The notes under the pieces were generated by a model. The model saw only the letters and a program-made list of their open reading frames with translations. It was not told the DNA's origin and searched no databases. From Zantedeschia hybrid cultivar (lineage: Eukaryota; Streptophyta; Magnoliopsida; Alismatales; Araceae): 64,000 nucleotides of DNA. The stretch covers positions 41,083,194 to 41,147,193 of the forward strand of contig JARZZO010000012.1 in assembly GCA_030544215.1 (NCBI GenBank), in the 5' to 3' direction. How positions within the stretch are numbered: position 1 is the stretch's first letter; each line of letters opens with the position of its first letter. Positions 1 to 12,100 of this stretch are shown here, one piece after another. Both the position numbers and the translations under genes were made by a program.

Positions 1-1099
1 AATACTCATAAAACTCATTCAATTTAAAATTGTCAAAATACCCCTACAATCCAAACACACTTAAGACAACTCTAAAAATCCTCCTAAGGTCTTGAAACCT
101 CATCAAATCCTTAAAACTCATCTCACACATCAAAATGACTATAATGCCCCTACACCCTTTAACTTGACATAATTACAAAAATACCTTTATAGGTCTAAAA
201 CATTTGGCATCAATCTTAAAATGTTAGGGTCAATTATAAAGCATTCAAGGTCTACCTTAATAAGTGAGAATTAATCTTAATAACTTGAAATCAATCCAAA
301 GGAAAAGGAATCAATCCTAATAGTCCGGAACAAATCTGAATACCTTAAAAAACTTGGGAGAGGCCAAGGACTTAACCTAAAAGTTGCCTTCATGTGTATG
401 CACATCGTGTGATAGTATAGCTTGTTTAAAGGACATCATTCGGACAGTTAATCACGGGTTGTCATGCTATCACTCGACATAATTAATACTGACCGAGATT
501 AGTGGAGAGATATTATATACTTAGATCTTCATTTGATCCGAAGTCCTAGACTCCCTAAAGGTTAATCACAAACTCTCATAGTCCAAGAACAAAATAAATA
601 AGACTGGCCTATATATTTCTCCAAATTAAACAAAATGAAAATAAAATCAAATAAAAAATATTTTTAAGAGAGATTACTAGGCCCAGGTCCAAACAGACCC
701 CAACCACAAAAATTCGGTATATGTCAAAATGTCTGAGCTAGCTACGAACATAATCCCTTGCAAAATTGTTAAGATACATTAGATGCATTAGTTACAGCAC
801 GAAAGTTTTCATGTTGATTCTAGCAAAAGCATTTTCAATTTTTTAAAACATCTTGACAGGGAAGGGAAAGCTACCGAATATTAAGTGATTTGACAAAATC
901 ATTAAATCTACTAATGACTTTATTTTCTTCTGCAAAAAAGAAGTTAGTGCCACGCTAGCCAATGCCAGCATGGCGCGCGGTCAGTTGTGTGGTGTTAGAA
1001 ATATCTCATTTTGAGAAAAAGTTCTAAAATATGTCAATTTACACATTGTTTTAATTTTATTTTATTTTTTATTTTTTTTCATTTCAGCTTATGCATATC
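1..1099. other. AT-rich non-coding flank
   Basis: No reading frame with codon-like structure, no RNA gene and no recognisable element end is visible here. The sequence is AT-rich with A and T runs, including a T-rich stretch near 1040-1080. It may hold old transposon debris, but nothing supports a specific call. Confidence 0.5.
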
Positions 1100-1310
1100 C
1101 AGTGGTGGATCCAACGTCAACCCAGTGGGGTTCTAGGATTCTATTGAATTTTTTCAAACCTATTGGTCCAGTCTAATACAGTCTAGTTTGTGATCCCACT
1201 AACCCAACCCAGGACCTTATATGGCTTAGCCAAGACCCCAATGACCTAGCCATACTTATGACTTACTGTCCGAATGATCCCACTAGACAAATTTTTTGCG
1301 TTCGCCATTG
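1100..1310. mobile_element. hAT-type MITE (non-autonomous)
   Basis: This 211-bp block begins CAGTGGTGGATCC and ends in the inverted form GCGTTCGCCATTG. That resembles the CAGTGGCGGA-type terminal inverted repeats of plant hAT MITEs. The flanking 8-mers, TGCATATC on the left and TACATACC on the right, agree at 6 of 8 positions, and both differences are transitions. This fits an old 8-bp hAT target duplication. There is no coding capacity, so it would have needed a transposase in trans. A related sequence in the opposite orientation ends at 23035. The short, imperfect termini leave some doubt. Confidence 0.6.
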
Positions 1311-1563
1311 TACATACCCTTGCTACGTTCGCTCTCTAAACTCTATGCATGTGCTTATGCTTGCTGAACATGCCCGGAGGAGGAAAACCAAGAAAAGATT
1401 TAATGGCTCCAATTGTTGAACTCTCAATCTTATTCAAGATATTTATTTCTTTTTATTATTTAATAAATATGAAATTATTCTAATGCATCTTCTTACGTAC
1501 TGATTGACTTAAGATTTATCACGTGGAGAATGAAGAAAAATGAGGTATGTTGCCTACTTGCAA

Positions 1564-1815
1564 AAACTTAAGTTTTGATATCATATTGACATTATTCTGT
1601 TTTCCAACTGAATGACTTTAAAAATGAAAGGGGGATCTACCTAAAACAATCTTAAGTTTTGATATCATATTGAAATTACCTAATTGTCTAACTCAATGGC
1701 TTTAAAAATCAAAGAGGAGGTATTGTAAAGCCTACCTAAAACGCTTAACTTTTGATATCATATTGAAATTATTCAGTTGTTCAATTCAATGTCTTTAAAT
1801 ATGAAACGAGAGAGG
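1564..1815. repeat. three-copy tandem repeat, period about 84-93 bp
   Basis: The segment CTTAAGTTTTGATATCATAT recurs at 1567, 1651 and (as CTTAACTTTTGAT...) 1744, each time followed by a similar stretch ending near CTTTAAAAATGAAA. Copies have diverged by substitutions and small indels. No function is apparent. Confidence 0.7.
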
Positions 1816-2640
1816 AAATCACTCTTTTAAAAATAATTTTATCTCATAATAACTTAGACTATATATTCTAACATACACAAGAGTATGAACCTTTTAACTA
1901 TTCCTATCAATAAAATTTTATTTCCTTGTGTTGGTGGCTCCGTGAAGTGGGCTCATGCTCCCTCTCTGAGGTAGCTAGTGTGCACTCTCCCAAGCCCCAT
2001 CTCAAGGATTTCTATAAAAAAAAGGAAAAAAAGAAAACTATAAATTCTAACTATAATATAGAGGCCAATATTACAATGGCAAGCGTAATGACATCTTTGA
2101 CGTGAATGCTACAGTTAGGATTGCTAAAATGGGTTGAGAGAACGATGATTCATGTTCAGATATGTCGTGTGTTACATTAAATTATGATTAGCTTTGCATG
2201 AATTAGGATCCAAAATGAAGTTTAACATGAAACGAACAAAAACGGACTCAAACATCGACCCAGTTGATACAGATTTTGTTTTACTGTCTTAAGGATTTGA
2301 GTATATTTACATGTTTCAAGTCTAGGTCTACTCAAGTCTGCAGGCAAAAAGGAGAAGCTGGACATCCATAGCACATAACAAGTCTTCCCTTTCGAGCTTT
2401 AGGCCCCCCTCTCGATATCATATATCTCAATCTAAAATCTCTCACTCACTATTCTCTTACCATCAACACCTCTCAACCAGCTGTTTCCAAAAGGAAGCAG
2501 TTGGATTCATTTAGTCCCCAGTCCCCACAAGGGCCGACTAAGTCACCAGTCGCCATATTACGTGTTCTAGTGGAAACACACGTCTATCATTTAACATCTT
2601 CTCAACCGTCCCTCCCCATGCATGCAAACCCTATCTATCA
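1816..2640. other. non-coding DNA upstream of the glycine-rich pseudogene
   Basis: No gene is visible. A short A-rich tract at 2015-2040 follows a GC-richer segment and could be the tail of an old retroposon, but no SINE A/B boxes could be placed. A CATGCATG-type RY motif lies near 2618, a plausible promoter element of the downstream gene. The frame is open from 2501 into the pseudogene, but its residues upstream of the ATG at 2720 do not look like protein. Confidence 0.4.
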
Positions 2641-2645
2641 GCAAG

Positions 2646-2652
2646 TATATAT
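2646..2652 (+). promoter_or_regulatory. possible TATA box of the glycine-rich protein gene
   Basis: TATATAT lies 68-74 bases upstream of the ATG at 2720. That would place transcription start near 2680 and give a short leader. The support is position and sequence only. Confidence 0.35.
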
Positions 2653-2719
2653 TGCCCCAGCCTTTCCCCCTTCGGCTCCATACGAGAACACCCTAAAGCC
2701 CCCTATTAGAATAGTGAAG

Positions 2720-3027
2720 ATGAGTGGCAAACTTCTGTTCCTACCCCTCCTCGTCGATCTCACTTGAAACTCTGCTGCAAGGGAGCCGACGGATACTGCT
2801 CCTTCGAAGGCTGCTACTCCTTTGAAGGACCAGCCTTCCAAGGATCAGCCATTGAAGGACCAGAAGTTGTTCAAGGGTGGTTGGCTTGGTAAGGGTTGGA
2901 TTAGGAAGGGTTGGATTGGTAAGGGCTATGGTGGTGTCTATGGAGGAGGTACGGGCTATGGAGGAGGTGCTGGCCTGGGTAGTGGTTATGGAGGGGGTGT
3001 AAGTGGTGGCTATGGAGGAGGCGGCGA
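2720..3027 (+). pseudogene. glycine-rich protein gene, 5' part, split by a CACTA transposon
   Basis: The ATG at 2720 opens a hydrophobic signal-peptide-like start (MSGKLLFLPLLVDLT). An in-frame TGA at 2765-2767 stops it. The same frame then continues as a charged segment with repeated KDQ units (TPLKDQPSKDQPLKDQ). Next come tryptophan-glycine repeats (GGWLGKGWI) and tyrosine-glycine repeats (GYGGVYGGG, SGYGGGV). Signal peptide, short polar region, then GGY/GGX repeats is the layout of plant secreted or cell-wall glycine-rich proteins. At 3027 the gene is cut by the CACTA end. The rest resumes at 19415. The gene is dead through both the nonsense codon and the insertion. The exact GRP subclass is not known. 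Confidence 0.75.
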
Positions 3028-3044
3028 CACTATAAGGAATATAG

Positions 3045-3530
3045 GATTTGTCAGCGGTTAAACAGTCTTTGATAAAGCCGTAGACAAAAGTTCCGTTGGC
3101 AAATATTTGTCAACGGCTAAAGAACAACCGTAGACATATTTTCCGGACACCAGCCATAGACAAATGAGACATATGTCAGTGGTTAGACCCGTGGACATAT
3201 GAATTCATACGTCAATAGCTGTTAGTCGTGGACGTATAGACCACATGTAAACGGCTTGAGCCGTTGACATATGTGACTTATGTCAACAGTTCAAGCCACT
3301 GACAAATATCCCATTTGTCAACGGCTTGAACTGTTGACATATGGAGCAAATGTCAACAACTTAAGTCGCTGACAAATAGGCTATTTGTCCACGGCCTAAG
3401 CCGTTGACATATGCTCTTCATATGTTAATAGTTGCAGCCATTGACAAATAGTGTATCTCCACAGTTTCCACAGTCATTGACATATATTATCAGTAGGTTT
3501 TCTCAGCGGTTGAAGCCGCTGACAACTGTT
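3045..3530. repeat. CACTA subterminal repeats, left (3') end
   Basis: Around ten degenerate copies of a motif such as TTTGTCAACGGCT, a few bases, then AGCCGTTGACATATG occur every 50-60 bases. One copy (near 3250) is almost a perfect palindrome with a two-base centre. In En/Spm-type elements, arrays of this kind bind the element's regulatory protein and are needed for transposition. That role is inferred here from position. Confidence 0.8.
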
Positions 3531-4219
3531 ATTAATTAAAAAAAAAAATCAAAATATTAAATAATGTATAAAAACTTGTAGATACACATAATCTGTTGAT
3601 AGCATTCATAGACCATACACAAATAAGCACATCCATACACGAATAAACACAAACACATTCACTTTCAAAATAAGTACATCTACATACACAAATACATATT
3701 CACATAAAATTAATAAACACATCTACGAAAAATTCACATTACATATCCACAAAGAAATGTATCAACTATCCTCGGCTAACTCCTCGTCATCATCATTAAA
3801 ATCATCTCCCTCATCATCTGATTCGTCGTTGGCGTCGCCCTCATCCACAACAGCTATCTAAGGCGGAGTAGAACTCTGCATTATTTGAAATCGGCTCATA
3901 AATGTGCTCATCTCTGCAATTTGTTTGCGCATCCACTCTACCTCCTCCCCTTGTGCTTGGAGTTTTTCATTCACGGTCCGCAGCTCCATAGCTTGCTCCT
4001 CAACTTTTCGTTTATATATAGAAGAGTTCGATCCTTCTCCTGGCCCACATCATGTACGTAGCGTCGCTCGACTACCTATACAACGAACACGGTCAGATCG
4101 GTCTATTCCCATAACTGAAATTATTGCCTCCTCAGCATAAATGGGGGTACTCCCAACATCACTCTCCGAAGAAGGAGTTGTTAATTGGGTCATCTTCTCT
4201 TACAAAATAAATAAATAAA

Positions 4220-4613
4220 GGGTTTTTTGCATATATACCCCTCAAAAACATCGTAATTGCATGTATACCCCTTATTCTCACATATTATCATCACTACCCT
4301 TGTAATCTTCAAAATGTTGTGTTTTATATCCCTCAATCTAATGGTTTAGCATAAATACCCTTAAATTTACTAATATTTTGCTTATATACTCCTAAATATA
4401 TTAAAATCTTGCATTTTGTACCCCCGATACCTCCAACGATGTCCTGATTTATATAATGTTTTTGACATATTTTGTTGGAATTAACCTAAGTTTGACGAGA
4501 GGTGCATAAATGGAACATTTTGAAGTTTGCGGGGGGCATTGATGATAATATGTGAGAACTGAGGGTATAAATGCAATTACGATATTGTTGAGGGGTATAT
4601 ATACAAAAAACTC
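4220..4613. mobile_element. Mutator-like MITE with 9-bp target duplication
   Basis: A 394-bp element has long inverted ends. The left starts GGGTTTTTTGCATATATACC and the right end is the complement of GAGTTTTTTGTATATATACC, with similarity over about 50 bases each. It is flanked on both sides by the identical 9-mer ATAAATAAA (4211-4219 and 4614-4622). A 9-bp duplication with long inverted repeats is the Mutator-superfamily pattern. The low-complexity flank weakens the duplication slightly. It has no coding capacity and lies in an intron-like gap of the CACTA second gene. Confidence 0.75.
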
Positions 4614-5947
4614 ATAAATAAATAAAGTTCTTATTAGTGATATAAATTAATTTTAATAAGAATTATTGAAAAAAATTAATTCAAAGGATAAAAAGACTTA
4701 CATATCGACTCCTACTCTCCTCATCTACCCATTGCTCAATGTCGTCTGGAAGATCCTTACATCTACCCATCTTAAATATCTCAAGACGCTCAGGATCACG
4801 TTGATGAAGACGATGTTGTTCAAATTATGTTAAAAAAAATAAGTAATAAAAACTTAATAATATAGGAAGACCAATAATAAAATGAAAATCTTACAAAGTC
4901 ATCGTTTAATTAATAATGACTCATCTGGACCCCCCTATATGGCATAGACTGATGGGAGTGATTTTCCCTATTACGATCAATAATTTTCTACAAAAAAAAA
5001 ATATTAGTTGTCAAATTTGTATCAAACAAATCAACATAAATTATTAAGCTTCATTATTATTACGCGCTCATTTGACGTGTTCCATTTCTCGTACATCGTC
5101 TGCCAATCAGATAAATCAACACCGGCCGACACGGAAGCAATTGCATCTGCCAAAATCTTTCTCGTATAAAACTATGATATGATTTGAGTTTGACTTTATT
5201 ATATATGAATATAAGAAACATTGATACAAAAATATATTATAAATGAACATAAAAAATATTAATTTACTCTTTTCTTCAAAATGTCGCACTAGTTGCGATG
5301 CATTGAGGTCATGTGCATAAGCATCTCCCTATTTGTCTCGGGAGTTCGGTCCCACTGATACATCAGCTGTACATTATCGTTAATTTAATTAGTCATGCAA
5401 TATTTCACGAATATATAGTTAACTTTAAATATTATTACCCCGAGATCTCTAAACATTGCAGCCTTCTTTGCTGCAGGAAGAGTAACAAAATTTTTCTGTC
5501 ATATCTTGCAATGAAGCTTTGCAACAACGCCTATATGAGATACAAAATTATTTCCCTTCTCGCCAACGCCATAACCACCGATCACCTGCACGTTCCATCG
5601 TTGACCCTGCTCCAATCTTCCATCGGTGACACCTCTGGTTGGGCCCCGGCGGCCATGTCTCCGACCCCAAGGCTACGTAGAAGGTGGACCTATTTAAACA
5701 TACATGATAAAAACATTTATGTTAGATTGTAAACATAAAAATATCAATTAATTGAACGACTAAAATTAAAGTTCATACCTATTGTAGGATGTAGATGCTT
5801 GAGCCGCAACGGCTTAAGAGGCAACATGCTGAGAGAAAAGGGCGTGAGATGTGGGATGGGCTTGAGAGGTGGAAAGCTCAAGGATAAGTTGCTGAGAGGC
5901 AATGACCTGAGAGATCGGACGCTTAGGGAGAGTGTTGAGAGGCACTC

Positions 5948-8900
5948 AGTTAGTATTAGGTGGCCTCCAAACCAATCAGATACTTTGTATTATTCATTGT
6001 GCATATAATCCAATATTGATTGTCGTCTCACGATGAAATCCATGGACATGTGCAATGGTCTTCGGATTATGATGAGATCATAATTACAGGACTGAAGACT
6101 TATAAACATATGTTCTTAATTGTTCCTAGTTGGAGGATGTTTGAGAAAGACATCAAACATCCAGATAGATTAGTATATGTTTCTTCAGCTCATATGATGA
6201 GGGTGACTGATCATATAAGTCACTTGTGTGGAGACACTATGTTGGAGTTGTAGGTGCTCATTGGCGAATGAGTTCACTAAACTGATCCGACCATGAATCG
6301 TTGGATGGTAGCTACCTAACTGTTAACTGTTAGTATTAGGTGGTCTGAAAGCCAATCTAATACTGTGTATCATTAAGTTTACTAATATAATGGCATTAAT
6401 TCATTGTGTGTAATTAGTTCGATCTATGATTATCGTATTACGATGAAGTCCATGAACATGTGCAACAATCTTTGGATTATGATGAGATCATAATTACGAG
6501 ACCGAAGACTTATAAACACATGTTCTTAATTGTTCTTAGTCGGAGGATGTTTGAGAAGGACATAAAACATCCGGATAGACTAGTACAGGTTTCTTCAGCT
6601 CATATGATGAGGGTGACTGATCTTATAAGTCACTTGTCTGGAGACACTATGCTGGACCTATAGGTGCTCATTAGGGAATGAGTTCACTGAACTAATCCGA
6701 CCATAAATCGCTAGATGTGCAGATACGTATCTGAGCTTTGACTTTGACTAACGAATCCCTAGGCATAGGTTATTAATAAGTCAAATGATCGGGTTCAAAT
6801 AAATGCCTTCGATGGTAATTGTGTGCTCAATATGGGATCATCCTCTCTCGGTATTATGAGAGAGAATGTTCAGGAAAAGATGCACTTAAGTTCTTGGCCA
6901 GGGCGGACTCTATATCAGATAAAGAGTTATAGATTAGCGACATATTCAAGTGATTCAACTTGCTAGGATTTAACAGTAAACCATATCCTAGGTCGAATCG
7001 GAAACATTGTACGGATGAAAGATTATATCCGCACGCTAACCAATGATGGAAAGGTTCCAATAGAGGGTTGCGATAACCCCAATGTCATCCAAGATCACGC
7101 GATGTTGCTTGGCATTTAACATGATCGGAAGCTCGTCCGAATTTAATGTGGGACATTAAATTCAACTGATTAATTAATATAAGGATATTAATTAATTCAG
7201 TGGGTCCGCAAAGAATTACTGGATTTAATGGGCCATTAATTGGATTGGTATTTGGGCATAGAGGGTCAGATGCAAAAGGTTTTCAAGTCAATGGATAATT
7301 TGACGGGATTTTAGATAAGTATGGGTTTTTATGAAAAATTGCAAATATACTTATTATAAAAGAACGGCTACTAGGTCGGGGGCCAGCAACCCTGACCTAG
7401 CCGCCGCCCTCTCTCTCTCCTCTCTCTTGGGTGCACGTCTCAAAGCCGGCCCTCTGGAGGCTCTGCTTCGACTCCCGACAGCTCCGCATTCCGTCCGACG
7501 GGAGTTTCTGAATCTACATGTCACGGCAAATTACGCCTAGCCAGACGGGATCCACGAACGCTGCATCGACCGAGGAGATGAGGATGATCCATCGCGAGGA
7601 GAACCTCGTGGATACCGCTAGAGGCCGAGCACCTACGCGGCTTGCGGCATCGCTCCGGCGGAACCGGAGAACGAACGCGAATTTGAATCTGCGCAAGGTA
7701 GATTAGATTTTCCGGTTTATTTTGTTGATTGAAACGGGACGGATCCGATCCCGAATTATTTGTTTCCGCTGCATTTCCGGTCGGATCTCGACACAGCGAA
7801 CCCAACATTAACCAGCTCAATTCTTTGTCACGGTTGTGCAGATGGTCCTTGTACCTGAGACACCAAGGATACCTTGTTAGTAAATCTCTGAGCTCTGACC
7901 TTGACCAACGAATCCCTAACCATGGGATATCAATAAGTCAAATGATCAGGTTCAGGGAGATGCCATCGAAGATGGTCAACAAGGGATCATCCACTCTCAG
8001 TAATAGAAGAGAGAATGTTCCGGGAATGATGCGTTTAAGTCCCAGGTAGGGCAGACACTGTATCAGATAAGGAGTTATCTGATATAGTTTAGCGGCATCT
8101 GATTCGAGTGAATCGACCATCTAGAATATAATAGTAAACCATATCCTAAATCGATTCGAGAACATTGCACGGATGAAGGATTATATCCGCGCGGTAACCA
8201 ATGACGAAAATGTTCCATTAGCGGATTGTGGAACCCAATGTCTTCCAGGTTCATGCGGTGTTGTTCGGCACCTAACATGATCGGAAGCCCGTCCGAATTT
8301 ATTGTGGGACATTAAATTTGGCTGATTAATTGATATAAGGATATTAATTAATTAAGTGAGTCAGTAAAGAATTATTGGACATAATGGACTATTAACTGGA
8401 CTAGTATTTTGGCCTAGAGGGTTACACGCAAAATATTTTCAAGTTGATGGATATTTAACGGGTTTTATGATAAGTATGGGTTTTTTCAAAAAATCGCAAA
8501 ACCACTTATTATAAAAGTATCGCTGCTAGGTGAGAGGCCAACAATTCTGACCTGAGCCAGTCGCCCCCTCTCTCTCCTCTCTCTCTCCTAGGAGCCCTCA
8601 GAGGCCGGCCCCCTTGGAGGCTCTACTCTGCCTCCCACCTGCTCTGCTTCCTGTCCAATGGGAAACCATAATTTGCATGTCGCGGAGAGTCATGCGCAGC
8701 CAGACGAGATGCGCGGACACTGTACCGAGCGAGGAAGCGAGGACGATCCATCGATAGGAAGACCGCGTGGATACCGCTAGAGGTCGGGCACCTACGCGGC
8801 TTACAGCATCGCACAGACGGAACTAAACGAACCCGGATTCGAATCTGCGCACGGTGAAAATCCAATTTTCACACTTAAATTTTAATAACCAAAAATGGCA

Positions 8901-8958
8901 TGGATCCAATCCCTTTTCCACTACATTTTTATTCGGATCCGACACAGCGAACCTGACA
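5948..8958 (+). mobile_element. cluster of related, decayed LTRs (same family as the LTR ending at 62381)
   Basis: Three overlapping LTR-like copies lie head to tail: a 5' fragment at 5948-6327, a full-looking copy at 6328-7807 (TGTTAGTATTAGG to GAACCCAACA), and a copy at 7875-8958 lacking its 5' part and ending GACCTGACA-like. All share blocks such as CGTGGATACCGCTAGAGG, also present at 62163. Only about 67 bases separate the last two, and no primer site or coding sequence is left. The cluster interrupts the first coding block of the CACTA second gene. The flanks, CACTC and TATTC, agree at 3 of 5 positions, with both differences C/T, so they could be an old target duplication. Coding potential within is nil. 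Confidence 0.6.
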
Positions 8959-9126
8959 TATTCTACTTCTTTTGGAGTGTGAAGCCACCACTTGAGGCAC
9001 GAGAGCCACTACCTGAAGCCATCTATTCAAAAGCTACCATATCAGATCAAAGTTAGAAGTAAACATAGATAAAAAATAAACATCGTTAAAAGTTACCCTC
9101 ATCTAAATCTCAAGGTATTCGCCTAC

Positions 9127-12100
9127 TGTAAGGACTGAGGTTTCAGATCCAATTATCGGGTCGGTTTTGGAGTCGGATCCCCAGGTTTGGGTCCCCGTGA
9201 GCTTGGTTCAAGGGGGTTCTTTATCGCGTCGAGCTCGCTCGATGCGGTTTAAATGGTGTCGGATTAAGGCAACGCTTTTTATATTATGCCATGTGGACCG
9301 ACTTTGGGCCGCGATAGTACGGACCCGGTCGTGTCGTCGGAATGGCGTCTTGTGTGGGCAACGCTATTTCAGACGTTTGTTAGGGTACGACCCCGTAGTG
9401 TCAGTTGATTGGTGTCACTCTAGGGAGACGCAATTTAACGAATTCGGTTTGACCCTACGAACCCTCCCTCCTTTCCCTCATTTCTCTCATTCTCTTCTCT
9501 CTCCTCCCTCTCTCCGACCCATCTGCTCCCCCTTCCCCTTCTCCTTCCTTTCCTCTCCCCATTCCTCATCTTCCTCTAGTCTCCAACCTCTCACCACTAC
9601 CACCTCCAGTTACTCTGCGGCGTTTCATTCTCCGTACGGCAGCTGACGTCCTGGTGGAGTGACGACGTCCACGACGATACCAGCGGCGGCTCGTGGCGTG
9701 TCGGTTCGGCGGCTAGAAGTTAGGAGGAGTTCAAATAACCGATAAGGTGATGATCTCCGTTGTGTTTTGTTTAAAACTATGATTTTCCCGATTTGAAGCA
9801 TACGATATGTGTGGATATTTTCAGGTAGAAAGCATGTTTAAAGGAATTTTTAAGGAAAATAGGCATTTTTATAAATGGGGTTTTGGGTGATTAATTGGTT
9901 ATTACTTCTCCCCTTGTGTAACGACCCATCACCCTATAATCGGGGATCCGATTACTAAATGGGTACCGAATCATTAAAATTTAGAGCCAAACCAGGATTT
10001 CGATACGTCTGGGAAATAAATGATAAACTAAGCTAAACATTCCACATTACATCGAATTGTAAAGAAAGTACAGGAATTAAAAATTATTACAATTCAACTC
10101 GACTCAGCAAATAATTACATATTCCAACTAAAAAGAAATAATTAAGTGTACAGGCCTGAAAGGAAAATAACAACTACATCGGGGCATACCCTGAAACAGT
10201 GGCTGCTGACGCGCGACCCAAGACAACACCCTTCATGCTACGCCTGCCTAGAACGCTCACCTGAAAGCCGTAGGGGTGAGTCCCATCGAAATGGACTCAG
10301 TAGAGGTCCTTCGATCCCCACCACCCACTCACGCACCCATAAGTGCAACAACACAAATATAGACAATTTAAATAAATAAGGCAGTAAACACAACACCCAA
10401 AGGTTCCCCTTTCGGCCTCCCCTGAGTTACAAAGTGGGATTTCTCCCCCAATTTGCGCAAAAACGTCAAAAATGGAGAAAGTAGGGGAGAAGCCTAATTA
10501 TTTCATAAAGAACCCCTTAGAACATGCTTTCTACCTCAGAAGCACCCACACATATTTCATAATTTCAAAGCGGAAAAATCATGATTTTAAACAAAACACT
10601 GCGAGGATCGTCACCCTACCGATTACTTGAACTCCTCCGAGCTCCAAGCCAGCACACCGCCACGCCACGCCACAAGCCGCCGCCGGTACCACCGTGGACG
10701 CCATCACTCCATCGGGATGTCGGCCGCCGTCCGGAGAGAGATGTGTCGCGGAGGAAATGGTGGTGGTAGTGGTGGAAGTTAGGAGGTTGATGGAGTGGAG
10801 GGAGAGGAGGAATGGGGAGAGGAAAGGAAGGAGAAGGGGAAGGGGGCGTTGGAGGTTCGAAGGGGAGGGAGGAGAGAGAAGAGAATGAGAGAAATAAGGA
10901 AAAGGAAGGAGGGCTTCGGAGCATCAACCGAAACTCGCCAAAACCCGTCGTCCAAGACCGACGCCAATCAGACGACAAGACGGGGTCTGGGGTCGTACAC
11001 TGACAGACAGGCCGTACTCTGAATGGCGTCGACCATGCAAGATGCCATTCAGACATAAGACCGGGGCCGTACTCTCGCGGCCCAAAACCAACCGACGTGG
11101 CACATTCTAAAACGCGTCTCACTAACCGGACGCCGTTTGAACCGCGTCCCAGCCCCACAAGGGCCCAAACCAAGGGGTCCGACACCGAAACTGACCCGAT
11201 AACTGGATCTGAAAGCTCAATCCTTACACCTTGTCTCCTTTGTGTTTTTAAGTTTTTGAGCGTTTTGGGGGAGAAGAGAGATCCTTCGGTCTGGCTCGGT
11301 TTCGGGCGTAAAACACGTCCACTCAGGCGAACGCTATTTGATATAGGTGTTGATCTGAGTCGACGCCCTTTACGGCCCAATTCTTCTGGTTGCCGAGGCC
11401 ATTGCGGGATAAAGAATTGAATAGCGTCGGCCATGGGCGACACCATTCAGGCCAGTATTCTTGGCCCCATTTAATCTGCAAAATTTGAACCAGTTTATGG
11501 GTCTTGAATGACGTCGGCTACAGGCGACGCGATTCAAGACAGAACCCCATTAATGCATGCTTGAAAACGTACTTCGAGGACGAGGATTTCTACATGATCG
11601 TATTGCATTGTGTGTTTTGTGCGATCATGGACCTAGAGTGACAGTTGTTACCGCTTAGGCACCCTGTGTCGGTGTGGGAGTGACATGGCGCCGGTGTGGG
11701 AGTGGTGTGGTGACACCTAGAGAGAGGGTCGCCTGGTGTACCCCGCGGTATAGCTAGTACCGGTGTGGGAGTGGTACATTCGGAGTGTCACTTGTGGCTA
11801 GGGGAAGCAGAACTACGTAGAGCTAGACAGGCTGGAGTAGCCAATGCGTTATCCGAGGGGTTGCCGTTTGGTCCCAACGGGTCGGTGTTTTCTGCGTTCG
11901 GACGCGTAGTTTGTGTGTTTAGCCGAGATGCTGATTTTGGACTCTGTGATGGAGTGGCTTCAGAATTGTATCTGTTGCATTTACAAATGCATGTGTTTTA
12001 TATCAGAATTTGAGAATCTTTGGGAGTTGTATTTACTGCTTTACTTATTTAATTGCCTATATATTGTGTTGTTGCACTTGTGGGTGTGTGAGTGGATGGT

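Larger units (their letters stand above)
3762..9022 (-). pseudogene. CACTA second gene, Ptta/Transposase_24-like, broken
   Basis: The minus strand reads from ATG at 9022 (MASGSGSRASSGGFTLQKK) to a TGA at 3764-3762. Exon-like blocks sit at 8959-9022 plus 5780-5947 (Q/S-rich, VASQQLILEL), 5565-5690, 5440-5530, 5283-5360 (LMYQWDRTPETNREMLMHM), 5050-5170 (VDLSDWQTMYEKWN), 4895-4990 (NRENHSHQSMPYRG), 4690-4830 (EIFKMGRCKDLPDDIEQWV) and 3762-4190. The last block holds a predicted coiled coil (KVEEQAMELRTVNEKLQAQ) and an acidic tail. This order, with an NRENxxxxxxxxxxG block and a C-terminal coiled coil, matches plant Ptta/En/Spm Transposase_24 proteins. These accompany TNP2 and are thought to be the DNA-binding partner. 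Several in-frame stops, a MITE in an intron-like gap and an LTR cluster in the first exon have destroyed it. Exon borders are approximate. Confidence 0.65.

Noticed and set aside
1930..2040. Possible SINE with an A-rich tail
   Set aside because: No convincing polymerase III A and B boxes and no target duplication could be placed.
3025..3027. Three-base target duplication of the CACTA element
   Set aside because: The flanks are CGA and TGG. They do not match, so no duplication is claimed although the terminal repeats are clear.
10616..11446. 276-codon minus-strand frame
   Set aside because: It lies in a solo LTR and crosses its boundary and target duplication. Composition is set by the pyrimidine tract.
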